From Desulfofarcimen acetoxidans DSM 771 (GTDB lineage: Bacteria; Bacillota; Desulfotomaculia; Desulfotomaculales; Desulfofarciminaceae), in the NCBI RefSeq assembly GCF_000024205.1, contig NC_013216.1:3844001-3908000 (forward strand): a DNA stretch of 64,000 nucleotides, given 5' to 3'. The notes beneath the pieces were generated by a model, which searched no databases, was not told the origin of the DNA, and saw nothing but the letters and a program-made list of their open reading frames with translations. Position 1 is the first letter of the stretch. The number at the start of each line of letters is the position of its first letter. The position numbers and the translations under genes were made by a program. Shown here in pieces: positions 47,805 to 55,603 of the stretch.

Positions 47805-48345
47805 ATGTTAAATAAAGAAACTGTACTGTTAATAAAATTTATGAAGAAGTAAATAATATATTATGGTTAAGGTGTGCACCAGACCAACTCCTTACAAGAA
47901 TATGATAAGTCAGTATTGCCTCGATTATTTAAGCGTAATGAAAAAGTTTTAGGTAGATTTAGTTCCATGACCGTTATGGTCATGGAAGTTGGAGTAATTC
48001 AAAACAGCAGAGATTTATCTGTATTATGAAAGAATTGAGTATGACCGGAGCGCACTTCACCAGCTATTAAAAAGAAATGAGGCAGTTTTAGGTAGATTTG
48101 CTTCCATGGTTATGATAACCATGGAAGCAGGGCTTCGTGAAATGGTTTGTCTTAATCGTGATGGTGTTATCGGCCTATTAATGAAAATGGACTTTAGTCG
48201 CATCAGGGACGAGAGTAAGCGTCAAACCATCGTCGATTTTCAGGTATGGGCTATAGAAACACTTGGCCGCATTATGGACAGCGATATACCTCAGCAAGAA
48301 TTTCCTTTTGTTTGGAATAATCATAGTGGATACCAGATTCGTTGA
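47805..48345 (+). pseudogene. Decayed, internally duplicated hypothetical gene
   Basis: Starts MLNKETV after GGAGAG but loses frame at once. A first block (EYDKSVLPRLFKRNEKVLGRFSSMTVMVMEVG, about 47898-47992) and a second (EYDRSALHQLLKRNEAVLGRFASMVMITMEAGLREMV, from about 48034) are tandem copies of the same segment. The second continues to 48345 (FSRIRDESKRQTIVDFQVWAIETLGRIMDSDIPQQ). The start of this gene type is also seen, cut, at 12751 in element B. Confidence 0.55.
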
Positions 48346-48398
48346 AATGAAGATGTTGTCGGTGAATTAACCCAGGCAATAAGCCAGGAGGCATAAGT

Positions 48399-48620
48399 AT
48401 GAGTGATAATCCAGAAAAAGAAATACCTACATTTGATTCAACTCCTGAGGGACTTGCAGCAGCCAGGGAATATCTGCATAAAGAACTTAAAAATCATCCT
48501 GATATAGCTGCAAAATGGGCCAGAGTTAGCAAGATTACCGGGGGAGCATTAGCCAGAATGGTTATTGAGGAGGTTGAGAAAGCTAAAGCACAGAAACAAA
48601 ATCAAGAAAACGATGATTAG
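48399..48620 (+). CDS. Hypothetical protein, 73 residues
   Basis: CAGGAGG 8 nt before ATG; acidic N-terminus, helical basic C-terminus (GGALARMVIEEVEKAKAQKQNQE). Not recognised. Last gene before two terminators. Confidence 0.55.
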   Translation: MSDNPEKEIPTFDSTPEGLAAAREYLHKELKNHPDIAAKWARVSKITGGALARMVIEEVEKAKAQKQNQENDD

Positions 48621-48714
48621 AATATTATTATGACTTTTAAAAATTGCAACATTTAACCAAAAGTCCTTTTTACACGGTAAATCTTAAAGTCCTGTATCAT
48701 ATTTCTTGCATTCC

Positions 48715-48746
48715 CAAAGGGTGTATGTTTAACATACACCCTTTTA
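48715..48746 (+). terminator. Strong terminator
   Basis: AAAGGGTGTATGTT / AACATACACCCTTTT, 14-bp stem with a one-base loop and T tract. Confidence 0.85.
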
Positions 48747-48791
48747 TTAGAATTAGGTCTGATATTGCTAATCGTTATTAAGTATATCTTT

Positions 48792-48830
48792 AAACCTTTC
48801 TAAGACCATTATGGTCTTGGAAAGGTTTTT
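48792..48830. terminator. Long hairpin / terminator
   Basis: AAACCTTTCtAAGACCAT and its inverse ending AAAGGTTTTTA. A decayed version lies at about 2926-2956 in element A, at the same place relative to the replication-relaxation remnant. Confidence 0.75.
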
Positions 48831-49051
48831 ATATTTTACAGACGATATGCTATTTTTTTTGTTGGCTGTTCTTAATGGAGTTTTGGGTAATCTTTACTAT
48901 ATGTTCTGCTGCTTTGTCAGTATTTATGTTCTTATTGCCATAGTCTTTATTTGATGTGTTAAAGATAATACCAAGCATATTATTCACCTCAGAAATGTAT
49001 TATTTACATACCGGGTGTTATATATACCTGACAGTTTTGGAGGTCTTGCTT

Positions 49052-49447
49052 ATGAATTTTAATGACTTGGGATTGTCCAATGATGTAAGAGACTCACTCG
49101 AAATTATTTATCAGAAGGCAAATAAAATTTGTCCCGCATTGACAAGAGAGGTTTTTCTTAACGGAGTTTTGAAAGAGTGGCTTAATCCATACTTAAGGCA
49201 AGATAATAAGCCGGTTCTGCAAAAAGACAAAGTGATACTTAGAAACAATTTAAAGCAAGCTTTAACTTTATCCGGTAAAACACAATCTAAAATAGCTCAG
49301 GAAATAGGGGTAAATAGATCATACATAGGACAAATATTTCGAGGTTGTTATGATCCTTCAGTTAAACTTGCACTTATTTTGCTACAGTCACTAAATTATC
49401 CCCCTGAAAAATTTACAGATTTATTTTTTCTTGAACCTGTAGAGTAG
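49052..49447 (+). CDS. XRE-type HTH protein with helical N-terminus
   Basis: 131 residues, GGAGG 7 nt before the ATG at 49052. N-terminal ~60 residues helical (LSNDVRDSLEIIYQKANKICPALTREVFLNGVLKEWLNPYL); C-terminal HTH (LRNNLKQALTLSGKTQSKIAQEIGVNRSYIGQIFRGCYDPSVKLALILLQSL). Located just before the FtsK-like operon and a likely regulator of it. Confidence 0.8.
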   Translation: MNFNDLGLSNDVRDSLEIIYQKANKICPALTREVFLNGVLKEWLNPYLRQDNKPVLQKDKVILRNNLKQALTLSGKTQSKIAQEIGVNRSYIGQIFRGCYDPSVKLALILLQSLNYPPEKFTDLFFLEPVE

Positions 49448-49450
49448 GAA

Positions 49451-49476
49451 CAACTTACCTGCTAACAGGTTTTATT
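49451..49476 (+). terminator. Terminator
   Basis: ACCTG CTAA CAGGT followed by TTTATTTTTG, directly after the HTH gene. Confidence 0.7.
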
Positions 49477-49628
49477 TTTGTTGAATATTGGACAAGTTGA
49501 CCCGAATAAAAGTATAAAAACATTTCATGTGGTAGGTATTCATACTAACAGGGAGGTGATCTCCTATCAGCAACAAAGAGAACATTCTTGAAGAAGCCTT
49601 CCAGGACATAGGCAAAACGTTCCGGGCC

Positions 49629-50759
49629 ATGTTCCGGCATCGGCAAGGCATAGAGATTATGGGACGTAAAATTGAACAGCTTAAAATACCACTGATCAAC
49701 AAAACAATCTACCTGGATAACAAGGTTCCTGGACTAATACTTGATACCATCGACAATCTAAACCTAACCGCTAAAGATGGCAGGAAGCCGATTTTATGTG
49801 GCAAAAAGCGAACTACAAACGGGTGGCATTTAATCTTTAACCTGCCCCCGGGAATTAGCTTTAATCGGGTTAAACGGTACCGGGAGTATTTTCAGGATGC
49901 CGCTAACGGGTTGATTGATTTAACTTGGAATGGAGCGTTGCAAATGACTATTCATACAGGCAGATTACCACAAAGACTGCCTTATTGTTGGGAGCCGGAG
50001 GAATATACAAAAATGTCCTTACCGGCACCGGTCGGTGTTAGCCATGGAGGGCCCGTATTGTTTAACCTTACCGACAGTCCCCACCTGCTCATTGCCGGTG
50101 TTCCTGGCTTTGGAAAAAGTAATTTCCTGCATGTTCTTATTCACTCCCTGTTATCTAAAGCACTGGTAGCAATTATTGACCTTAAGCGGCTGGAATTTGC
50201 CTACCTTGGGAGTCATGCGGCATTAGCCCGGACGGAAGCGGAAGCCCTAGCATTGATGGAATCACTTAACCGGGAGATGGAAAGGAGAATAGGTATCCTG
50301 GAAGCTGCCGGTGTCGTGAAGGTACAGGATTACCAGGGGGAAGATATGCCTTATATTATTGCCATAATTGACGAGTTAGCCGAACTTAAGGACGACAGAA
50401 CAATGGAACTGGTTGACAGAATAACCCGTTTAGCCCGTGCTGTTGGTATATCGGTAGTTGCTGCCACTCAAAGACCGTCAACGAAGGTTCTCCCTGGTGA
50501 TACCAGAGCAATGTTTCAGGCCCGGTTGTGCTTTCAGGTTGCAGATGAGTTAAACTCCCGTATGGTGCTCGGAGAATCCTGTCCCCTGGCTGCTCACTTA
50601 CCCGGCATAAAAGGAAGAGCAATATTCAAATTCGGTATTGAGGAAAAAGAAGTACAGACTATGTTTTTACCTCTCAAACAAGCAAAGGCAATATTGAATA
50701 AAAACCCCGTGAGGGCGTGGAATTATGAATACCAGGCAAAAAGGTTATTACCGCGATAA
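49629..50759 (+). CDS. FtsK/SpoIIIE-like DNA-pumping ATPase
   Basis: 376 residues from the ATG at 49629. One FtsK domain: SPHLLIAGVPGFGKSNFLHVLIHSLL (Walker A GVPGFGKS), AIIDLKRLEF, Walker B YIIAIIDELAEL, then VVAATQRPSTKVLPGDTR. No membrane segments, so it is the soluble, Tra-like type used by actinobacterial and clostridial conjugative elements to pump double-stranded DNA. Upstream in frame, without a stop, lies ISNKENILEEAFQDIGKTFRA preceded by GGGAGGTG 9 nt before an ATC codon (49566), so translation may begin there. Overlaps the next gene by 35 nt. Confidence 0.85.
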   Translation: MFRHRQGIEIMGRKIEQLKIPLINKTIYLDNKVPGLILDTIDNLNLTAKDGRKPILCGKKRTTNGWHLIFNLPPGISFNRVKRYREYFQDAANGLIDLTWNGALQMTIHTGRLPQRLPYCWEPEEYTKMSLPAPVGVSHGGPVLFNLTDSPHLLIAGVPGFGKSNFLHVLIHSLLSKALVAIIDLKRLEFAYLGSHAALARTEAEALALMESLNREMERRIGILEAAGVVKVQDYQGEDMPYIIAIIDELAELKDDRTMELVDRITRLARAVGISVVAATQRPSTKVLPGDTRAMFQARLCFQVADELNSRMVLGESCPLAAHLPGIKGRAIFKFGIEEKEVQTMFLPLKQAKAILNKNPVRAWNYEYQAKRLLPR

Positions 50760-51369
50760 AGCCATTTTGGAGGCTATAGAGAGCAGAAAAGCACTTGATA
50801 CTGACCAGATAACTGCACTGCTGTTTAAAGACTTAGCTGCAGGCCGCAGAAAGGCACAGGAGAGATTATTTAAGCTATATAAAAGCGGGAGGGTGAAAAG
50901 ATGCAGGGTTGCATTGACAGAGCCTTATTGTTATTTTACCGGCAAAAAGAACGGGCGATTAGAACACCTGTTAGCATTAAATTGGGTTTACGTGTGGTTT
51001 ATGGCTGGCTTAAAGGCATGGGAGCAAATTCACTGCTTTAGTTATGAGGCTAATTATAAGCTGCTGCAAGCGGATGCCTTTGCCGGGATTAGGAACACTG
51101 TAACCGGCAAGTTTAAGTTTAACTTTGTAGAGTTAGACCGGAGCCAGAACGATTTTGATAAAGTGAGGAAGTATAACAGGTTATACCAGGATGAAGGTTA
51201 TGCCGGTCGGTGGTGGGCAAAGTTAACGGACCGGTTCCCTACTATCCTGGTGACCACCACCTCAACCAAAAGGGCGGTACATATCCGGCAGCGAATAGAA
51301 AATGAGAACACAGCAGGACTGGAATTTAAGCTTATGCTTTTAAGTGATATTAAGGAGGGATTGCTTTGA
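50725..51369 (+). CDS. Replication-relaxation family protein
   Basis: 214 residues: winged-HTH start (YRDKAILEAIESRKALDTDQITALLF..LAAGRRKAQERLFKLYKSGRVKRCR), then FAGIRNTVTGKFKFNFVELDRSQNDFDKVRKYNRLYQDEGY and LVTTTSTKRAVHIRQRIENENTAGLEFKLML. This is the replication-relaxation pattern known from plasmids and integrative elements of Gram-positives, thought to act in replication initiation. It overlaps the FtsK-like gene upstream and the pilin-like gene downstream, so the three are one functional unit, and the same unit survives in ruins at 2364-2935. Confidence 0.82.
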   Translation: MNTRQKGYYRDKAILEAIESRKALDTDQITALLFKDLAAGRRKAQERLFKLYKSGRVKRCRVALTEPYCYFTGKKNGRLEHLLALNWVYVWFMAGLKAWEQIHCFSYEANYKLLQADAFAGIRNTVTGKFKFNFVELDRSQNDFDKVRKYNRLYQDEGYAGRWWAKLTDRFPTILVTTTSTKRAVHIRQRIENENTAGLEFKLMLLSDIKEGLL

Positions 51370-51743
51370 CAATCACAGGGTTTTATGTTAGCCCAAAGAA
51401 TAATTTTATCTCCAGGGCCATGATGACCCCGGAAAAGGGTAGTAAACTGCAGTTATTTTGTGCAAGTGCTTTTATGGCTATGAGTGCATCCCCGGCACAT
51501 GCAAGTACGGGAACCATTGGAAAGGCGGCATTATCTACCTTCGGGCAGGGCGGGCCCGGCATTGTTATCGTGCAAATGATGCTTATTGCTTGTGTCGGTT
51601 GGCTGTCTGGTTACATTGCCCAAGCGGTAGGCCAAGGGCAGATAGCAGGCATGATTAAGATAACTACTGTATTTTCATGTATAGGTCTTGTGGCAGGTAC
51701 TGCATTTAAGGCTATAACAACAGTGGCCAATTTCTTAGGTTAA
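51366..51743 (+). CDS. Small pilin-like (TrbC/VirB2-type) membrane protein
   Basis: 125 residues, TTG start overlapping the previous stop (AAGGAGGG upstream). A signal-like hydrophobic stretch ends in PAHA (about residues 29-46), followed by GPGIVIVQMMLIACVGWLSGYIA and KITTVFSCIGLVAGTAFKAITTV as two membrane helices joined by a Gln/Gly loop: the topology of VirB2/TrbC pilins. No other T4SS component is present. Its fixed link to FtsK-like and replication-relaxation genes suggests a role in DNA transfer or anchoring. Confidence 0.65.
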   Translation: MTITGFYVSPKNNFISRAMMTPEKGSKLQLFCASAFMAMSASPAHASTGTIGKAALSTFGQGGPGIVIVQMMLIACVGWLSGYIAQAVGQGQIAGMIKITTVFSCIGLVAGTAFKAITTVANFLG

Positions 51744-51767
51744 CCCGAAAGGGTTTATTTTTTTGTC
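51741..51767 (+). terminator. Terminator of the FtsK-rep-pilin operon
   Basis: AACCCGAAAGGGTT followed by TATTTTTTT; same as at 2341-2366. Confidence 0.85.
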
Positions 51768-51789
51768 CAAAATATTATCTGGAAGCCTT

Positions 51790-51892
51790 ATTTTTAATTG
51801 CCCCGGTACCGGTGTTTTACGGAGCAGGGGGTGATTTGTGATTTGTATTGTGATGAGGTGGGTGTTGGAGAGGGTTTGGGATTGATGGGGAT
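51790..51892 (+). repeat. About 95-bp repeat, inverse copy at 28075-28170
   Basis: TTGCCCCGGTACCGGTG.TTTACGGAGCAGGGGG...TTTGTATTGTGATGAGGTGGGTGTTGGAGAGGG. See the inverse copy after the cyclase-like gene. The KpnI-like GGTACC inside is palindromic (CCCCGGTACCGGTG). Confidence 0.6.
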
Positions 51893-52063
51893 ACGCATTC
51901 TAAGACTCTAGAAGATTGTTTCGTTTCAGTTTCAAAAATATTTTTTCACTTCAAGACATCAACATAGAGTAATAGATATCATATTTTGCCTATATATTGT
52001 GGTTGTATTATAAATCGTGGCTTTTGAAACACGATCCTAGTTACTATAAGATGTTTTTACTTT

Positions 52064-53221
52064 TTGACAGCTTGCAGGAAATTTCTCGTAAATAGCGAAT
52101 ATTTTATTAAGTTAAGTTGTTGTAATATATTTCCTTTGGTTGGGGTGGTGCATCAATTGGGATGGTTAGTAGGTTTATCGGATGATCTAAAATTATTATT
52201 ATATGATGTTAGAGCGCAAATACTAGATGCATTACAAGATGAACAACAAGATACAGAAGTGCTTTATTGGTTTGGTGGAATAGATTATAGTTCAGTTTAT
52301 AATCTATATGAAAAACGTAGAGTAATTTTGGGGTATAAAAGAAATAAGTTAATACTTATTTTTGATTCCTCGGGTGGCGATGCTGATGCTGCTTATCAAC
52401 TTGTTGAACTTCTAAGAAGTTATTGCGATAACCTTGAAATAGTTATACCTGTCTGGGCAAAGAGTGCAGGTACGTTAGTTTGTTTGGCTGCAAAAAAGAT
52501 TTATATGACAGGAATTGCTGAATTAGGTCCATTAGATACACAAATTATGGAGCCTGGAGAGGTTCGTTTAAAAGGTGCTTTAGATGAATATCAGGCTACA
52601 ATGCGTATTCGTGAAGAGGCGTTTAATACCTTAGATCATGCAGTAGCGTTAATTTTGAATAAAAGTGGTGGTATGAATATTCCTGATACACTTGCCCTTT
52701 CTGGTAAGTTTGTATCAGATTTACTGGAACCCCTATATTATCAAATAGACCCAATTCTTTTGGGGAAAAGAGCAAGACAACTTGATGTAGGATTTCAATA
52801 TGCAATACGCATACTCACGACAAATGATGCTTATAATGAGCAACAGGTAAAATATTTAGCAGATCGGTTAGTTTATCGGTATCCTTCACATTCATTTGTC
52901 ATAAATTATAATGAGGCAGCATATTTTCTTGGGTTACCAGTTTGTTTTCTAGAACCAGATGGGCCTCTCGACATACTTATAAATCAGTTACTATCAAAAA
53001 GGGGAGAAGATCTAGAATTAATCGGTAGCTTTGTAGGCGAAGAATCAGAGCTGCAAGTTTCGGAAGATGCGGATACTGGTGACACTGCTTTATTTGGTGA
53101 GCAAAATTCAGATTGCGAAAGGGGTGATGTTATCAGTGTTGACGATGCAATTGAAAATAGCTGCACCACTACCAACGAACATGAAAGTGAAGCAGCAGCA
53201 GGCATTGAGCAAGAGGAATGA
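52064..53221 (+). CDS. ClpP/SppA-fold serine protease (SDH_sah-like)
   Basis: Up to 385 residues. The core KLILIFDSSGGDADAAYQLVELLRSY, IVIPVWAKSAGTLVCLAAKKIYM, ELGPLDTQI is the pattern of the serine-dehydrogenase-proteinase family of ClpP-like enzymes, with nucleophile Ser in AKSAGT. The C-terminal ~75 residues are acidic and low in structure. The start is uncertain: the frame opens at TTG 52064, but the family similarity begins near residue 30 (VVHQLGWLVGL), where GTG codons at about 52146 offer a start. It lies alone between the pilin operon and the integrase, the usual cargo place. Confidence 0.75.
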   Translation: MTACRKFLVNSEYFIKLSCCNIFPLVGVVHQLGWLVGLSDDLKLLLYDVRAQILDALQDEQQDTEVLYWFGGIDYSSVYNLYEKRRVILGYKRNKLILIFDSSGGDADAAYQLVELLRSYCDNLEIVIPVWAKSAGTLVCLAAKKIYMTGIAELGPLDTQIMEPGEVRLKGALDEYQATMRIREEAFNTLDHAVALILNKSGGMNIPDTLALSGKFVSDLLEPLYYQIDPILLGKRARQLDVGFQYAIRILTTNDAYNEQQVKYLADRLVYRYPSHSFVINYNEAAYFLGLPVCFLEPDGPLDILINQLLSKRGEDLELIGSFVGEESELQVSEDADTGDTALFGEQNSDCERGDVISVDDAIENSCTTTNEHESEAAAGIEQEE

Positions 53222-53348
53222 ATATGATCATGCAGTCCAAATAAATGAATCTAGGCATTCTGTAAGACAGATATTAAATGAGCGTGAGGATAAAGCGCTA
53301 ACCAAACGAATATCATGTCGTAAACAACTGCCAATTATTTTATGCTAA
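53181..53348 (+). CDS. Possible small basic protein overlapping the protease gene
   Basis: 55 residues in another frame (MKVKQQQALSKRNEYDHAVQINESRHSVRQILNEREDKALTKRISCRK...), beginning within the last 40 nt of the protease gene. Helical and basic. No ribosome binding site, so weak support. Confidence 0.25.
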   Translation: MKVKQQQALSKRNEYDHAVQINESRHSVRQILNEREDKALTKRISCRKQLPIILC

Positions 53349-53521
53349 TACTACAGTTATCTATACATTGAATTTCAATACGTAATCAGCTTAAATTTGT
53401 TATTATTTGTTTTTACCCAGCATGGGAGCTATCTATAGAATTGAAATTAAGGTTATAGCAGTATAGCCGTAGTTTAAAAGCAAGGGTATTAGTATCCATC
53501 ATAAGGCATTTAAATATTTTA

Positions 53522-53560
53522 ATAATAAAACCGAAGGCCCACCCCGCCTCCGGTTTTATT
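53522..53560. terminator. Bidirectional terminator
   Basis: AATAAAACCGaAGG...CCTcCGGTTTTATT, about 13 bp, with A/T tracts on both sides. Confidence 0.75.
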
Positions 53561-53981
53561 CATCTCCCCCTCAATTCTCTCCAGTCCAACGCTCTTCAGA
53601 ATCTCATTAATTAATTCTTTAGTCAAGCTTATCCTCAACAGATAGGATTTAACCATATAACGATCTATTGTTAATCCATTCGCTGACTCGTACGCACAGA
53701 CGCATGAATTAAGCCTGTGAAGTTGCTAATTACGCGCATCTTTGCCGGGCATAAAGGGGATCGGGGATTTGTTTGTGGAGGTGCAGGAGGAACGGGAGGA
53801 TCGGGACTAATTTCCCTTATAACGCCCTTATGAGAAATTAATGTTTTGTTTATACCCAAAATTAGTCCTGCATCCTCCCGATCATCCCCCGCCACGTCAA
53901 ATATAAAAGTTGACTACTTCTTACGTATGGTTTATTATATGGTTAGATTATCTACTAAAAGGGATTAAGGATGTGATAATA
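53561..53981. other. Intergenic region before the integrase operon, no clear gene
   Basis: The minus strand has only short frames, one of 45 codons (MVKSYLLRISLTKELINEILKSVGLERIEG.., about 53520-53657) running into the terminator and without support. GGGAGGATCGGGACTAATT (53796-53814) and AATTAGTCCTGCATCCTCCCGAT (53862-53884) are inverse to each other: an imperfect large inverted repeat with a 48-nt loop. Confidence 0.4.
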
Positions 53982-54329
53982 ATGCCATCCATCATATGGA
54001 AACCCATTACAGGCAATTACTATGCCTATCTGCAGGAGTGTTATTATGATCCTCAAAGGAAGGGTCCTAAAACTAAAAATATATATTTAGGTAGTACACC
54101 CAAAAAGGCAGAGGAAAAGTTGAAGCAGTTTGTTACAGATGGTGAACAATTAACCTTCTATATTGAGGAGTTATACCGAAAGCGACCAACAGGAAAGCCT
54201 CCATCTGATGAAATAGCAGTGGCAGTTAAGGCTATTGATAAACTCACAAGTAGATTTAAGGATAAGCGGGTAAAAGATATCCTTTCACAAACATTGGATG
54301 CACTTAAACAGGTACAGCAGGAGGTGTAA
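53982..54329 (+). CDS. Hypothetical protein co-transcribed with integrase
   Basis: 115 residues, AAGGA 9 nt before the ATG at 53982. IIWKPITGNYYAYLQECYYDPQRKGPKTKNIYLGSTPKKAEEKLKQFV looks like an arm-binding (AP2/Arm-DNA-bind) type beta domain as found at the N-terminus of integrases; the C-terminal half is helical. It ends 3 nt before the integrase start, so it is probably an accessory recombination factor (directionality or arm-binding). Confidence 0.6.
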   Translation: MPSIIWKPITGNYYAYLQECYYDPQRKGPKTKNIYLGSTPKKAEEKLKQFVTDGEQLTFYIEELYRKRPTGKPPSDEIAVAVKAIDKLTSRFKDKRVKDILSQTLDALKQVQQEV

Positions 54330-54332
54330 TAG

Positions 54333-55478
54333 ATGCGCGGAAGTATTGTAAAAAGAGGTAAAACATACTCCATAGTTTATGACATAAATCAGGGCGGGAA
54401 AAGAAAGCAAAAGTGGGAAAGTGGTTTTAAAACTAAAAAAGAAGCTGAGGCAATACTAGCTCAAAGAATTAACGAGATTGAAAAAGGTACATATATAAAC
54501 CCTAAAAAAGATACACTGGAGGATTACCTAATAAGATGGTTTGATACTCATAAGGCAGACCTCTCACCTTCTACAGCTCGCAGATATGAAGGGATAATAA
54601 AGCAACATCTTATCCCTTCCCTGGGTAATATACCACTTGCAAAACTTCAACCCCTGCAAATACAGGAGTTTTTATCTAAAGAATTGGAAGGTGGGCGACA
54701 AGACAATAAAAAAACAGTTGGAGCCGGTTTATCAGCAGCCAGTGTTAATTACGAATACCGTGTATTGCATAAAGCATTAAACCAGGCTGTTGACTGGCAG
54801 TTAATTAGTAGGAACCCGGCAGATCTTGTTAAAGTTCCGAAACCAGAAAAGAAAGATATGGTTGTCTTATCAGAGCAGGACATTGCCCGGTTGCTAAATG
54901 AGATTAAAGACAATTATTTATACATACCTACCTTTCTAGCTATATATACCGGTATGCGCTTAGGTGAAGTGCTGGGATCAACATGGAAAGATATCGACTT
55001 AAACCGCGGCATTTTAAGTGTAAGGCAAGCAAGTTGCCAGGTTAAAGCAGATGACCCGGAATTTAAAGCACCAAAGACAGCTAAGAGTAAAAGAAATATT
55101 GATATTAGTCAAACTGTAGTAAAAACATTGAGAGAACACAAAAAAACACAGACAAAATGGAAGCTGGTTGCAGGTTCAAACTGGCAGGATAATAACCTTG
55201 TGTGCGCCCTCCAAGACGGTAGGCCGATCAATCCCCCATCGTTATCAAGTTACTTCCGAAGAGTGGCAAGCCGTATCGGATTATTTGTAAGTTTTCACGC
55301 ACTAAGACATACCCATGCAAGCCTACTACTAAAGGCCGGCATTCAACCTAAGATAGTACAAGAAAGATTAGGTCACAGCACCATAGCAGTAACAATGGAT
55401 ATATACAGTCACGTTATGCCGGGTATGCAGCGGCAAGCTGCTAACAAGCTGGATGATATGCTTAAAATCGGTCGTTAG
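54333..55478 (+). CDS. Phage-type tyrosine integrase of element C
   Basis: 381 residues, GCAGGAGGTG upstream. Arm-binding start (SIVKRGKTYSIVYDINQGGKRKQKWESGFKTKKEAE), core-binding domain (TLEDYLIRWFDTHKADLSPSTARRYEGII), catalytic domain with Arg in YTGMRLGEVLGSTW, Lys in APKTAKSKRNIDI, HxxR in FHALRHTHASLLLKAG, Tyr in VTMDIYSHVMPGM. Complete and likely active on tRNA-Thr(CGT). It is followed by arm-like repeats, a terminator and att C. It is the only undamaged integrase that faces the tRNA. Confidence 0.93.
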   Translation: MRGSIVKRGKTYSIVYDINQGGKRKQKWESGFKTKKEAEAILAQRINEIEKGTYINPKKDTLEDYLIRWFDTHKADLSPSTARRYEGIIKQHLIPSLGNIPLAKLQPLQIQEFLSKELEGGRQDNKKTVGAGLSAASVNYEYRVLHKALNQAVDWQLISRNPADLVKVPKPEKKDMVVLSEQDIARLLNEIKDNYLYIPTFLAIYTGMRLGEVLGSTWKDIDLNRGILSVRQASCQVKADDPEFKAPKTAKSKRNIDISQTVVKTLREHKKTQTKWKLVAGSNWQDNNLVCALQDGRPINPPSLSSYFRRVASRIGLFVSFHALRHTHASLLLKAGIQPKIVQERLGHSTIAVTMDIYSHVMPGMQRQAANKLDDMLKIGR

Positions 55479-55492
55479 CAAAATGTTAGCAA
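55474..55492 (+). repeat. GTTAGCAAAATGTTAGCAA arm-type site
   Basis: Two half-sites GTTAGCAA 11 nt apart, overlapping the integrase stop; matched at 25732-25750 at the left end of element C. Confidence 0.5.
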
Positions 55493-55510
55493 ATAGCACT
55501 AAAAAAGATT

Positions 55511-55550
55511 AATGGCAAGGCCCCCCAACCCCGGGGGCCTTGCCATTTCT
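55511..55550 (+). terminator. Terminator of the element C integrase
   Basis: AATGGCAAGGCCCCC / GGGGGCCTTGCCATT, 15-bp stem followed by TCT. Confidence 0.8.
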
Positions 55551-55558
55551 ATATTCTT

Positions 55559-55603
55559 TGGAGCTGATGGAGGGAATTGAACCCTCGACCTACGCATTAC
55601 GAG
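55559..55603 (-). repeat. Attachment site copy C (inside tRNA-Thr)
   Basis: 45 bp identical to 5232-5276 and 25561-25605; here followed by the tRNA 5' half, so this is the end of the stack joined to the chromosome. Confidence 0.92.

Noticed and set aside
50386-50622. 78-codon minus-strand frame in the FtsK-like gene
   Set aside because: Antisense of conserved ATPase motifs.
53671-53895. 74-codon minus-strand frame rich in Pro
   Set aside because: Pro-rich composition results from G-rich repeats on the other strand; no ribosome binding site or similarity.
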